DNA of 64,000 nucleotides from Psychrobacter sp. JCM 18900 (GCF_904846625.1 NZ_CAJHBL010000001.1:372001-436000), one strand, 5' to 3'; positions 48,467 through 58,328 are shown, numbered from the stretch's first letter. Numbers and translations are program-made. The notes: generated by a model not told the origin, from the sequence alone.

Positions 48467-49507
48467 ATGTTGTCTCAAAATCGTTTTGGTCGTTTTAATT
48501 TCGGTAAGGCTTTATTATTAGGCGGTGTATGTACGGCTATCTTGACTGGTTGTAACCAATCAGCGCAAGATGATGGCTCCACTGATGCTGCCGCTGGTGG
48601 TGATGCAGCGACGGCTATGAAGACCGTTGCTATTACCGCTATCGTCGAACATCCAGCACTTGATGATGTACGTAAAGGTGTCATCGACGAGCTAAACGAA
48701 GCAGGATTTAAAGACGGTGAAAACCTAAAGGTTAACTTCCAAAGCGCGCAAGGAAACACTGCTACTGCTGGTCAGATTGCCAAGCAATTTGTCGCTGATG
48801 CACCAGACGTTATCGTCGCTATCGCAACACCGTCTGCGCAGTCTGTTGCCGCTTCTACTAGCAGCATTCCATTGGTATTCTCAGCAGTTACTGACCCAGT
48901 AGCCGCAAAACTGGTACCTAAGCTAGATGGCTCTGGCACCAACGTCACAGGCGCATCAGATGCCCTACCATATGAGCCACAGATTGATTTGATGCGTCAA
49001 ATCATTCCATCATTAAAGAACGTCGGTTACGTCTATAGCCCAGGTGAAGTCAACTCAACGATTATCTTAAAAAATCTAAAAGAGAAGCTAACGCCGCTCG
49101 GTATCAATGTACTTGAAGCACCTGCACAGCGTAGTAACGACATCGCAATGGCAGCCCGTAGTCTCGAAGGTAAGGTCGATATGATCTACACTTCAACTGA
49201 CAACAACGTAGTATCAGCGTACGAGTCACTTTATCAAATCGCTAAACAAAGTAAGATTCCTCTTATTGCCTCAGACACTAGCTCAGTTGAGCGCGGTGCT
49301 GTTGCTGCCTTAGGCGTGAACTACTATGAGCTTGGCCGCGAAACTGGTAAAATTGTCGTACGTATCTTAAACGGTGAAAAAGCAGGTGCTATCCCTGTTT
49401 ACACTCCACAAGCGCTTGATCTATATGTCAGTCCAAAACACGCTAAAGAAGAAGGCATTACGTTGCCACAAGCGGTTATCGATAAAGCTAAAGAAGTGGT
49501 AGAATAA
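48467..49507 (+). CDS. TrpX-like ABC transporter substrate-binding lipoprotein (copy 2)
   Basis: A 346-residue paralogue of copy 1 sharing VKVNFQSAQ-type and GNTATAGQIAKQF segments and the overall fold; the lipobox is AILTGC (cysteine near residue 29). Start ATG 48467 is supported by TTTTAGGAGTAAGACCC. It lies 77 bases after copy 1. The C-terminus of both has LYVSPKHAK. The ligand-contact loops differ between copies, so specificities may differ. Confidence 0.86.
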   Translation: MLSQNRFGRFNFGKALLLGGVCTAILTGCNQSAQDDGSTDAAAGGDAATAMKTVAITAIVEHPALDDVRKGVIDELNEAGFKDGENLKVNFQSAQGNTATAGQIAKQFVADAPDVIVAIATPSAQSVAASTSSIPLVFSAVTDPVAAKLVPKLDGSGTNVTGASDALPYEPQIDLMRQIIPSLKNVGYVYSPGEVNSTIILKNLKEKLTPLGINVLEAPAQRSNDIAMAARSLEGKVDMIYTSTDNNVVSAYESLYQIAKQSKIPLIASDTSSVERGAVAALGVNYYELGRETGKIVVRILNGEKAGAIPVYTPQALDLYVSPKHAKEEGITLPQAVIDKAKEVVE

Positions 49508-49948
49508 CGCACCTTTGTATTTGGCTCAAAATAGCAGGTATAAATAGGAAAGCGACACTACTTAATACTGTGTTGTATACCTTAAATATACAGCTAATGA
49601 TTAAATAAGAAACCCAGCTATGAGTCATTAGGCTGGGCTTCTTGTCTAAACAGAGTCTTTTTTGCAGGCGTGTTTAATAGTGCTGTATTTGTCTGAGAAT
49701 TTATCTGATACTTGTTAAGTAGATGATATGTTGATTGATTACATTGCAGTGCCCTGAACCATTGCTTCAAACCAAGGTAGCTTATGATCGTTGTTAATCG
49801 TGATATGTTTTGGTTTACCCTAACCGCAGATTGCTTAATCTGTTAAATTCACCGCTTAGCTGTTTAGCAGGTAGATGATTTTGGCAGTTGCCATTTACTT
49901 ATCTTGGTACCATACGCTAGACACTTGGTTATGACTTACTGATCTCTT
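49508..49948. other. Intergenic region between the binding-protein genes and the permease gene
   Basis: Long gap inside what should be one transport operon. It carries a stable hairpin (49607-49643) without T-run and otherwise no gene I can support. Either the permease has its own promoter or the hairpin adjusts expression. Confidence 0.5.
49607..49643 (+). other. Stem-loop without T-run between copy 2 and the permease gene
   Basis: The arms aagaaacccagc and gctgggcttctt pair with one mismatch around a 13-base loop. No uridine tract follows, so it is more likely an mRNA stabiliser or partial attenuator than a full terminator. Confidence 0.55.
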
Positions 49949-50848
49949 ATGTCTTTAATTGCTTTTTTTGGTGCGCTTGAAAGTGGTCTGATTTATGGCC
50001 TAGTAGCACTCGGTGTGCTTATCTCATTTCGTACGCTCGACTTTCCTGATTTGACCGCTGACGGTAGTTTTCCGTTAGGTGGCGCAGTTGCTGGTATTTC
50101 TATCATCGCTGGTATCAACCCATGGTTGGCCTGTGCTTTTGGGATGTTAGCAGGTTCAGTCGCTGGTATCGTCACTGCATGGTTGCATGTCAAACTTGGC
50201 ATCTTGCAACTGCTTGCCAGTATCTTGGTCATGGTTGCCTTATATTCTGTCAACCTACGCATCATGGGCGCGCCAAACCTACCCTTGCTTGGCGAAACCA
50301 CAGTGTTTAGCACCTTGGTGACCGATGGTAATGGTTATTGGATGCGCTGCCTGATTATTGGTGTCGTTGTCGCAGCTGCCATGTTATTTTTGAACTGGTT
50401 CTATAGCACTGAGACAGGTCTGTCGATGCGCGCTACTGGCTCAAATCTAAGAATGGCACAGGCTCAAGGTATCAATACTTCTTGGATGACCATCATCGGT
50501 ATGGCGATTTCTAACGGTTTGATTGCCCTAGCAGGTGCGCTGTTTGTGCAGACTCAGGGCGGCGCAGATATCTCGATTGGTATCGGTACGATTGTTATCG
50601 GTCTAGCAGCGGTCATCATCGGTGAGACGATCATTCCTGCCAAGCGTATTTGGCTGATTACCTTTGCCGTTGTTGTCGGCGCGGTATTGTACAAACTGTT
50701 TATCCAGGTTGCACTATCAAGCGATACGCTACGTAGTATCGGCTTTGGTCCACAGGATTTGAACTTGATTACCGCATTGCTCGTGGTACTAGCCTTGGTA
50801 TTGCCAAAAGCGAAAACCAAGTTTTTATCACGCAAGGTTCGCGCCTAA
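49949..50848 (+). CDS. ABC transporter permease, branched-chain amino acid (LivH/TrpY) type
   Basis: A 299-residue inner membrane protein with about eight helices. GALESGLIYGLVALGVLISFRTLDFPDLTADGSFPLGGAV at the N-terminus and GLSMRATGSNLRMAQAQGI near 155 match the BPD_transp_2 family used with ABC_sub_bind proteins. C-terminal KAKTKFLSRKVRA is basic and cytoplasmic. It operates with the downstream ATPase and the two upstream lipoproteins. Confidence 0.87.
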   Translation: MSLIAFFGALESGLIYGLVALGVLISFRTLDFPDLTADGSFPLGGAVAGISIIAGINPWLACAFGMLAGSVAGIVTAWLHVKLGILQLLASILVMVALYSVNLRIMGAPNLPLLGETTVFSTLVTDGNGYWMRCLIIGVVVAAAMLFLNWFYSTETGLSMRATGSNLRMAQAQGINTSWMTIIGMAISNGLIALAGALFVQTQGGADISIGIGTIVIGLAAVIIGETIIPAKRIWLITFAVVVGAVLYKLFIQVALSSDTLRSIGFGPQDLNLITALLVVLALVLPKAKTKFLSRKVRA

Positions 50849-50912
50849 TGACAGTCAAAGCAGGTATTTTTAACACTTGCTTCGCTTGAAGAGACAATAA
50901 GGAATAACGATT

Positions 50913-51707
50913 ATGATGCAAGCCACCGATTTACGGTTGACCTTTAACCCAGGCACGCCTATCGAAAACCCTGCCCTACGTGGTATCAGCTTAAACATTG
51001 CTGACGGTGAATTTGTTACTGTCATTGGTACCAATGGCGCAGGTAAATCTACTTTTTTGAATGCAGTAAGCGGTACGACGCGCGTCGATAGTGGCTCAAT
51101 CTTGCTAAATGGCATTGATGTGACCAAAAAGTCTGCCCATCAACGCGCGCATTGGGTTGCTCGCGTCTTTCAGGATCCGATGGCCGGTACTTGTGAAGCG
51201 CTAACGATCGAAGAAAATATGGCTTTGGCCTACAAACGTGGCGGTAATCGCGGTCTGAAATTTGCATTGAACCAGAACAACCGTGATTTGTTCCGAGAAA
51301 AACTATCCGTTTTAAAATTAGGTTTAGAAAATCGTCTAACCGATCGTATGGGTCTACTCTCTGGTGGTCAACGTCAGGCAGTAAGTCTGCTAATGGCATC
51401 ATTGCAGCCCTCTAAGATTTTGTTGCTTGATGAGCATACTGCAGCTCTCGATCCTAAGACTGCGGCGTTTGTCTTAGAATTGACTGATAAGATTGTCACG
51501 GACAATAAGTTAACCACGATGATGGTCACCCATTCAATGCAACAAGCATTGGCACATGGCACACGCACCGTTATGCTGCATCAGGGTCAAGTCGTATTAG
51601 ATGTAGCTGGTGATATTCGTAAAGGCATGACCGTACATGATCTACTCGATATGTTTGAGCAAACACGTGGCGAAACAGTTGAAGACGACAGTTTGATTTT
51701 AAGCTAA
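50913..51707 (+). CDS. ABC transporter ATP-binding protein (LivF/TrpZ type)
   Basis: A 264-residue ATPase. Walker A is TNGAGKST, signature LLSGGQRQA, and Walker B LLLDEHTAALDP (DEH in place of the common DEP). The H-loop is in MVTHSMQQAL. It starts 64 bases after the permease stop; AATAAGGAATAACG precedes the ATG. Last gene of the transport unit, followed by a terminator. Confidence 0.9.
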   Translation: MMQATDLRLTFNPGTPIENPALRGISLNIADGEFVTVIGTNGAGKSTFLNAVSGTTRVDSGSILLNGIDVTKKSAHQRAHWVARVFQDPMAGTCEALTIEENMALAYKRGGNRGLKFALNQNNRDLFREKLSVLKLGLENRLTDRMGLLSGGQRQAVSLLMASLQPSKILLLDEHTAALDPKTAAFVLELTDKIVTDNKLTTMMVTHSMQQALAHGTRTVMLHQGQVVLDVAGDIRKGMTVHDLLDMFEQTRGETVEDDSLILS

Positions 51708-51785
51708 GTTTTGAGCTAATACTGCCAATAACTTACGACTTATAAATTTGTACCTGTCGGATATAACCATTTTCGACAACTTCAA

Positions 51786-51823
51786 AGACCTTCAAGAGAA
51801 TTGATTTTTCTTGGAGGTTTTTT
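51786..51823 (+). terminator. Terminator of the TrpXYZ-like unit
   Basis: Imperfect stem (gaccttcaagagaa / ttcttggaggtt) followed by six T. Confidence 0.75.
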
Positions 51824-51922
51824 GTTATCTATAGTTAATGATCATATGAACTTTTCACTGACCATTATATAGTTGTCGTCTATCAAAGCTTCGCTGTTGT
51901 CACTTACTATATGAGGTCTGTC

Positions 51923-54244
51923 ATGCGCAAAATCCCTATTTACTCCCACCCTGCTGCTGGTTGGCCTGCGCTGATCTCATCTACCCAAAAGCTAATGGAC
52001 TATAAGACATTTTTGCGCGGCGGTATAAGTGTGTTTAAAAGCAATCAGCCCCAAGGCGGATTTGACTGCCCAGGCTGTGCTTGGCCTGACCATAAGTCAC
52101 ACAAAGCTATTGATGTTTGTGAGAACGGCATTAAAGTCATTGCCAGTGAGACTATGACCCACAAAGCAGATGCTGACTTTTTTACAAGGCATACCGTCAC
52201 TGAGCTACAGAGCTGGACTGGTTACGAGCTTGAACATAGTGGTCGTTTATCAGAGCCGATGTATTACGATGCGGCGCAAGATCGCTATGTTCCTATTCCT
52301 TGGGAAGCCGCTTACAGCTTAATCGCTGAACAGTTAGGACAATTAAATTCACCTGATGAGGCGCTATTTTATACATCAGGCCGTGTGACTAACGAGCCCG
52401 CCTTCTTATTTCAGTTATTTGTACGCTGCTTTGGTACCAATAATTTACCTGATTGCTCAAATATGTGTCACGAGCCAACCTCAGTAATGCTAAGCAGACA
52501 ACTAGGTATTGGTAAAGCAACGGTTAAGTTAGAAGATTTTGAACAAGCCAAACTTATCTTGATGTTTGGGCAAAATCCAGCGACCAATCACCCACGAATG
52601 CTAGAAATGCTCGCCCATGCGCATGAGCAAGGCTGTCGAATCCTCTCGATTAATCCCATGCGCGAACAAGGTTTAAATAAGTTTAGAAATCCACAAAAAC
52701 CAACGCACATGGCAGCCGGTCAAAGCGCTGACATGGTCGATGACGTTATTCAAATTCAAATCGGCGGTGATGCAGCGTTATTGACGGGCATTGCCAAGTG
52801 GTTAATCGAAAACGATAAAATCAATCATGACTTTATTACCACTCATACTTCAGGCTTTGAACCTCTTAAACAGTGGCTGACAGAGCAATCATGGTCAGAT
52901 ATCACACTTGGCTGCGGTATTTCTCAGACAGATATTATTAATCTCGCTGAGTTAGTAGCTGATAGTCCAGCAACGATTTGCACGTGGGGCATGGGCATTA
53001 CTCAGCACGTACAGGGTGATGATAATGTCGCGATGATTACCAACTTGCTCCTCATGATGGGCATGATTGGTATCGATGGCGCTGGTGCATCTCCAGTACG
53101 GGGACACTCCAACGTACAGGGCGATCGCACTATGGGTATCCATGAACGCCCTAGCAAAAGCTTATTAGACAGTTTAGAGCGTGTATTTGAGCACCCTATG
53201 CCGCAAGAGCATGGCTACGATGTCGTCACAGGTGCCAAAGCCCTTATCGCAGGTAAACTAAAAGTCTTTATGGGCATGGGTGGTAACTACGCAGTGGCGG
53301 CACCTGATACCAGCGCTATTGAGCAAGCCTTAACCACTACTCAGCTTAATATATTTGTCGGTACTAAGCTCAATGAGACTATGCTATACCCTGGTGCTAA
53401 TAATTTGATCCTACCTTGCTTAGGCCGTACCGAGCGTATTGTCACAACAAAGGGTGAGCAATTTGCCACTATCGAAGACTCTATGTGTCAGATCGTACCT
53501 ACTCAAGGCAAGCTTAAACCTGTTAGCGATACTTTAAAATCTGAAGTGCAAATCGTAGCGGATATCGCGACCCATGTACTCAGCGCCGACACGTCTATTC
53601 CTTGGCTTGCGATGAGTGAAGATTTCGATATTATTCGAGACTATATCGCTCAAGCTATTAACGGATTTGAAGACTTTAATCAGCGTATTCGCACCTCTGA
53701 GCGTGGCTTTCATTTGTATCATGCGGCGCGTCATCGTGTATGGAATACCAAAAGCGGCAAAGCCCAGTTTGAAGTACCACAATATCCGATTACTTTTGTC
53801 GCTGCACAAATGGCAGCCGCAAATGATATCGATGACCATGCAGATACAGCACAAAAGGTTTGGCAATTGACCAGTGTCCGCAGCCATGACCAATTCAACA
53901 CTATGATTTTTGGGTTTAAAGACCGCTATCGTCAAACGGATCGCCGTGACGTGCTATTCATGCATCCCGATGAAATAAGTCGTTTAGGTTGGCAAAAAGG
54001 TGACCGTGTTATGGTTACTCGCCAGCGTGCTAAAGATAGCCTAGAGCAACCACGCATATTGGGCCCATTGGTATTGAGCGAGATGGATATTGCCTCCAAC
54101 GCTGTTGCCGCTTACTATCCTGAATGCAATGACCTCTTTGATTTAGAGACACATGCGCCAGACTCTCATATCCCAGCATACAAATCGACCACCGTCGTTT
54201 TAGAGCGCGTAGAGGCAAATACGTCGACCGCTACGCCTGCGTAA
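51923..54244 (+). CDS. YdeP/FdhF-like molybdopterin oxidoreductase
   Basis: A 773-residue member of the FdhF/YdeP group (molybdopterin-guanine-dinucleotide enzymes). The N-terminus has FDCPGCAWPD, a shortened Cys motif lacking the full four-cysteine [4Fe-4S] site of formate dehydrogenases. SNMCHEPTSVML near 185 and MFGQNPATNHPRM near 215 are cofactor-domain motifs. A C-terminal molybdopterin-binding domain includes TSVRSHDQFNTMIFGF. I chose ATG 51923 because GAGG lies six bases upstream; ATG 51911 is possible. Reaction unknown; YdeP-like enzymes are linked to acid or electron-disposal functions in other bacteria. Followed by fdhD. Confidence 0.87.
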   Translation: MRKIPIYSHPAAGWPALISSTQKLMDYKTFLRGGISVFKSNQPQGGFDCPGCAWPDHKSHKAIDVCENGIKVIASETMTHKADADFFTRHTVTELQSWTGYELEHSGRLSEPMYYDAAQDRYVPIPWEAAYSLIAEQLGQLNSPDEALFYTSGRVTNEPAFLFQLFVRCFGTNNLPDCSNMCHEPTSVMLSRQLGIGKATVKLEDFEQAKLILMFGQNPATNHPRMLEMLAHAHEQGCRILSINPMREQGLNKFRNPQKPTHMAAGQSADMVDDVIQIQIGGDAALLTGIAKWLIENDKINHDFITTHTSGFEPLKQWLTEQSWSDITLGCGISQTDIINLAELVADSPATICTWGMGITQHVQGDDNVAMITNLLLMMGMIGIDGAGASPVRGHSNVQGDRTMGIHERPSKSLLDSLERVFEHPMPQEHGYDVVTGAKALIAGKLKVFMGMGGNYAVAAPDTSAIEQALTTTQLNIFVGTKLNETMLYPGANNLILPCLGRTERIVTTKGEQFATIEDSMCQIVPTQGKLKPVSDTLKSEVQIVADIATHVLSADTSIPWLAMSEDFDIIRDYIAQAINGFEDFNQRIRTSERGFHLYHAARHRVWNTKSGKAQFEVPQYPITFVAAQMAAANDIDDHADTAQKVWQLTSVRSHDQFNTMIFGFKDRYRQTDRRDVLFMHPDEISRLGWQKGDRVMVTRQRAKDSLEQPRILGPLVLSEMDIASNAVAAYYPECNDLFDLETHAPDSHIPAYKSTTVVLERVEANTSTATPA

Positions 54245-54338
54245 ATCATACTGTGGAGAGTCAATAAAAATGACATTTTCATTGGATCTCCCTTTAAGTG
54301 ACCGTAAGCACACTCATAATTTTAGGCCATAATAAATC

Positions 54339-55421
54339 GTGATAACCATTGAAAATAATGCTGCACAAAGTGAGGCTCTTATTGACCCTACTATAATAGA
54401 TAATTCAACTAGCTCTAAGATAGTTGCACCTGAATTGCCTAGCGGTGATAGGTTGTCAGAGACACCACTTGCTCGTAATCATTTAGCACAAAAGCATCAT
54501 TACCCTTCAGTTATTAGTGACCCTAATAATGACTCTCATCTTCAAATCGAATCTCAGAGCACCAGCTTAGCCGTAGAAGCTGCGGTCTCTATCATTATTA
54601 ATGGGATTCATTATGCTGTGCTGATGGCTAGTCCTCATCAGTTAGAGTACTTGGCTGTTGGGTTCTTATTTAGCGAAGGATTAATTCAATACAGTCACGA
54701 GTTACTCGACTGGGAAGTGACTCACCTTGCAGATCTAGCTAGCTATCAGCAGTTTGCTCAAGATTCGAATGACGAAGATCTTGATTCAGTATCGATTGAA
54801 CAAAGCTTAGAACAATTTCAAGATTACGATATCTATGTCGTGGAGTTGGTATTGAGCCAACGCTGCCATCAACGTATCCAAGCACAAAAACGACAGCTCG
54901 CAGGGCGCACAGGCTGCGGTATGTGCGGTATTACTGGATTAACACAAGCTTTGCCTGATTTAAGTGCTTACTCTCAAAGCAGTCTACAGTCCGACCATAA
55001 TCAATCGACAAGCAACGATAGTGCTAAGACGACTGTTCCAAGTCTTGACTACCTACTGGCACTGCGTCAACAAGTGGATACCGCGCAGCATACACATCAG
55101 CTGACAGGTGCGGTACATGCCGCAGCAACGATACATAATCAGCAGCTGTATTTATTTGAGGATGTAGGCCGCCACAATGCACTCGATAAACTTATCGGCT
55201 GGCAATTACGCCAAAAAGCAAACGTTAGCTGTGTGCTTATGACTTCGCGTCTCTCTATTGAACTGGTTCAAAAATCTATTCGAAGTCAAATCCCGTGGCT
55301 AGTTGGCATGTCAGCACCTACCAGTACAGCAGTGCGCGTGGCTGAGCGTTATGGCCTTGGATTGGCTGGTTTTTTACGTGATAACCGAGTCACTTACTAT
55401 ACCAAACAAGATAATATATAA
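54339..55421 (+). CDS. fdhD: Formate dehydrogenase accessory sulfurtransferase FdhD
   Basis: A 360-residue sulfurtransferase delivering sulfur to the bis-MGD cofactor. Its active CxxC-type loop is in GRTGCGMCGITGL near residue 193. VGFLFSEGLI near 105 and FEDVGRHNALDKLIG near 270 are family motifs. It is longer than E. coli FdhD (277) through an N-terminal extension of about 50 residues and a polar insert after the CGMCG motif. The start appears to be GTG at 54339. It lies 94 bases after the YdeP-like gene, its likely client. Confidence 0.92.
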   Translation: MITIENNAAQSEALIDPTIIDNSTSSKIVAPELPSGDRLSETPLARNHLAQKHHYPSVISDPNNDSHLQIESQSTSLAVEAAVSIIINGIHYAVLMASPHQLEYLAVGFLFSEGLIQYSHELLDWEVTHLADLASYQQFAQDSNDEDLDSVSIEQSLEQFQDYDIYVVELVLSQRCHQRIQAQKRQLAGRTGCGMCGITGLTQALPDLSAYSQSSLQSDHNQSTSNDSAKTTVPSLDYLLALRQQVDTAQHTHQLTGAVHAAATIHNQQLYLFEDVGRHNALDKLIGWQLRQKANVSCVLMTSRLSIELVQKSIRSQIPWLVGMSAPTSTAVRVAERYGLGLAGFLRDNRVTYYTKQDNI

Positions 55422-56189
55422 AAATTCACTTCTACTTGTTCGTTAAGAACAACCATCTATCGCTCATTATCTATTTTTTCTAATGAAAGTTTCAGTTACT
55501 TACTCATAGTTATCATTTAGCTCATAGCGATATATTACTCAATGCTACTCATAATAAAACCCTATCTTTCAATACTTTATTAAACATCTTATTAAATCTC
55601 TTTAAATAAATACTTATATGTTATCTTCAGTCATTGTCTGGTAAATATCGGATAATGTTTGAGGTTGGTGACATAATAGGTTACTCTTACCGCGCAAATA
55701 TGTTACAGGTACTTAACAAATATGTAGTTTTATTTATTAATGCCGCTTAGTAATACATCAATCGCAATAGATAAGTAGAGACTTCCTACCTATTGCTTGT
55801 TACAGCTGACAAGGCTGTCTAAATCGAGTTCGGGTCATGCCATCATGGCTTAGTGCTTATTCGTAATTCCGCTATAGACACTCATCACATGAGTTTTCTT
55901 TAGCATGTAGCTACCTTTGTGTATGCCTATTAATAGCGTGATGGTTTACCCATTAACTGACGCCTATCGAAAGTAGTCCTTGTCTTTTTGATTTGACACT
56001 ATTTGTCTTATCAAGATTTGGGCGCGACACTTAGCATTTGCTTACCACTACAGTTGGTATTTTCGCTATTTATATTAGCCACATACGTTCGGTATGAGGG
56101 CTGTGTAGGCTATGCTGTATTCCTAATGGTTTGGTATCTTTCGTTTTTACTGAACTTTATTCATCAACTAACAATTGCGAGGTCTGAGT
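55422..56189. other. Long intergenic region upstream of the sodium:solute symporter gene
   Basis: About 770 bases. A hairpin gcaatag ... ctattgc lies near 55765-55797. A 65-codon frame at 56003-56200 (TTG start, hydrophobic product, overlapping the symporter gene) has no ribosome-binding site, and I do not call it. The length suggests a long untranslated leader or regulatory region. Confidence 0.45.
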
Positions 56190-57854
56190 TTGAAAACTGA
56201 GTCATTGTTCCAATTTTCATCATTAACGATTATTTTATTATTATTAGCATTTTATGGCGGCACCTATTTACTGTCTCTATTAATCAAAAAAGATAAAGAG
56301 ACAACTTCTGGGTTTATGGTCGCAGGTCACGGTGTTGGCTTTGGTATGGGTGCAGCCAGTATGACCGCCACTTGGATTTGGGCCGCCTCATTTTATGCTG
56401 CGGCTACTTCTGGTTATAAATATGGCGTCTCAGGGCCGATACATTATGGCTTTTGGGGTGCATTGATGATTTTATTCATCTATCCTTTCGGTATGCGCTT
56501 TCGTGAATTGGCACCAGACGGTCATACACTAGGTGAACTTATTCATGCCCGCCACGGTTCATCAAGCCAATTAATCTTAGCCATATCCAATATTATGGGC
56601 AGTTTAATTAGCTTGATGGTCAACTTTACCGCTGCTGGAGCATTGGTGTCGGTTCTGTCGCCATTATCGTTCCAAACAGGGGTAATGATCGCAGGTATCG
56701 GTGTACTAAGTTATACATTGACATCAGGGTTTAGAGCATCTGTCTTTACGGATTTCGCCCAGTTGGTCGCTCTAATGGCCATTGGTATTGTTATTATTCC
56801 CGCCGTGTTATTTGCCATGGGTGGCCCTGAAGTCATGGTCAGCGGCTTATCAAACCTGACATTAGAGCAGCAGAACTTCTTCTCCTCTGAGGCATTCTTT
56901 CAACAAGGTGCGCCTTACTTCGTCGCTGTATTAGCATATGCTATCGGTAATCAAACCATCACTCAGCGCCTATTTGCGATCGATAAAACCAAGATTAAAG
57001 CGACGTTTATCACTGCTACAGTCGGCTATGCTGGTATCGTTATTGGTCTTGGGATGATTGGACTAATGGCTGTGACGATTGGCGTCGAACCACTCGATGG
57101 CAATATGAATAACCTTATCCCTCAAATGGTCAGTACTTATTTGCACCCTGTCTTTATCGCCTTATTCTTCATCTTAGTGATCGGCTCATTGTCGTCAACC
57201 GCTGACTCAGATTTATCAGCGCTATCAACCATTATGATGGCGGATGTCTACGGTAAAAACATCGCCAAAAAAGGCCATGTTAAACCTAAAACCATGATGC
57301 TAATTGGTCGAGGCACGATGATTGTTGCGACAGCAGCTGGACTAATTTTTGCGAGCTTTAAGCTTGATATTCTCGTCATGCTAGTGTTTGTGGGTGCACT
57401 ATGGGGTGCTATTGTCTTCCCTGTAATTGCCAGTGTGTTTTGGAATCGCGTCACCAATACTGCTTTTACCTCAGCAGTGATCGTCGGACTACTCTTATTT
57501 TGCGTTGCCCGTTTCGAACTACTTCCAATCACTGGTGTCACTGCCCTATTCTTTGAAATACTGGCTAGTGTCGGTGCAGCCGTCGTTATTGGTCTAATGG
57601 TCTTTGGGTTCTTAGGTCGTAAGATTGGCATGGTCGCCGCAGCTATCACGCTTGTGCTGATGCTTATCTTCGCTACTGGCTTCTTACGTCAATATATGGT
57701 CCTGCTAGCCTCTCTAACGGCTTACGGTGCTAGTACCGTCGTCTGTGTGATTATCAGCCTGATGGGAGACGAACATTTCGACTTCGACTTAATTAAGCAG
57801 CGCGTGGGCAATTACGATAAAAAATCGGAAATACCATCGTCACTTAAATCTTAA
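56190..57854 (+). CDS. Sodium:solute symporter family transporter
   Basis: A 554-residue membrane protein of the SSS family with about 13-15 helices. GFMVAGHGVGFGMGAASMTATWIWAASFYAAATSGYKYG near residue 40, FRASVFTDFAQLVALMAIG near 178, and LSSTADSDLSALSTIMMADVY near 335 are family signatures, closest in feel to Dur3-like or unassigned SSS members rather than PutP. Start TTG 56190 is supported by GAGG seven bases upstream; another TTG at 56175 lacks this. It is followed after 84 bases by a 44-residue membrane protein that is probably its partner. Confidence 0.83.
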   Translation: MKTESLFQFSSLTIILLLLAFYGGTYLLSLLIKKDKETTSGFMVAGHGVGFGMGAASMTATWIWAASFYAAATSGYKYGVSGPIHYGFWGALMILFIYPFGMRFRELAPDGHTLGELIHARHGSSSQLILAISNIMGSLISLMVNFTAAGALVSVLSPLSFQTGVMIAGIGVLSYTLTSGFRASVFTDFAQLVALMAIGIVIIPAVLFAMGGPEVMVSGLSNLTLEQQNFFSSEAFFQQGAPYFVAVLAYAIGNQTITQRLFAIDKTKIKATFITATVGYAGIVIGLGMIGLMAVTIGVEPLDGNMNNLIPQMVSTYLHPVFIALFFILVIGSLSSTADSDLSALSTIMMADVYGKNIAKKGHVKPKTMMLIGRGTMIVATAAGLIFASFKLDILVMLVFVGALWGAIVFPVIASVFWNRVTNTAFTSAVIVGLLLFCVARFELLPITGVTALFFEILASVGAAVVIGLMVFGFLGRKIGMVAAAITLVLMLIFATGFLRQYMVLLASLTAYGASTVVCVIISLMGDEHFDFDLIKQRVGNYDKKSEIPSSLKS

Positions 57855-57938
57855 ACCAAAGTCGCTTTATCCGAGTACCGATTAGCCAGTAGTATTTGGC
57901 TAGTCGCTACTTACTTAGCAATATTATAAGGAGATATC

Positions 57939-58073
57939 ATGGACAACGTTTTTATCTACGGCTTATATATCTTAATTTGGCCCGCCATTACTCTTGGCGT
58001 ACTCGTATTAATTTGCACGGCCACTTATCGCGATGTTAAGAGTGCCAAACGTGACAATAGAGATATTGTTTAA
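57939..58073 (+). CDS. 44-residue single-helix protein, probable small subunit of the preceding symporter
   Basis: ATG 57939 preceded by TAAGGAGATATC, a near-perfect ribosome-binding site, encodes MDNVFIYGLYILIWPAITL and so on: one membrane helix (about residues 5-27) then a basic tail ending K-R-D-N-R-D-I-V. Its size, site and position after an SSS transporter match what is annotated elsewhere as a putative transporter small subunit. It is too short for most gene finders. Function by association: stabilising or modulating the transporter. Confidence 0.8.
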   Translation: MDNVFIYGLYILIWPAITLGVLVLICTATYRDVKSAKRDNRDIV

Positions 58074-58212
58074 CGCATTATATTTTAAACCATTATCATT
58101 AAACGCTGGTTTACTGACGGCTTAAAAAAGCCTATTAATAGCATAAATGTCCTGAAATTGGGGCTAAATATAGACAAGATAATAAATAAGCTGTTTTTAA
58201 CGAAAAAAGGAC

Positions 58213-58240
58213 TTGTAATTTACTATATTTTTGCTAATAT
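58213..58240 (+). promoter_or_regulatory. Promoter of tRNA-Cys
   Basis: TTGTAA and TAATAT boxes spaced by 16 bases, about 15 bases before the tRNA. Confidence 0.65.
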
Positions 58241-58254
58241 AGGCGACCTTGATT

Positions 58255-58328
58255 GGCTGGATGGCAGAGTGGTCATGCAGCGGACTGCAACTCCGTTAAC
58301 GCCGGTTCGATTCCGACTCCAGCCTCCA
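58255..58328 (+). tRNA. tRNA-Cys (anticodon GCA)
   Basis: A 74-base tRNA: acceptor GGCTGGA/TCCAGCC with discriminator T and encoded CCA. The anticodon arm CGGA-CTGCAAC-TCCG gives anticodon GCA. Discriminator U is specific for tRNA-Cys. Confidence 0.95.

Noticed and set aside
49607-49643. Terminator call for the hairpin before the permease gene
   Set aside because: There is no T-run after the stem, so I list it as a stem-loop instead.
56003-56200. A 65-codon hydrophobic frame overlapping the symporter start
   Set aside because: It uses a TTG start without ribosome-binding site and overlaps the symporter gene; hydrophobic content alone can arise in AT-rich DNA.
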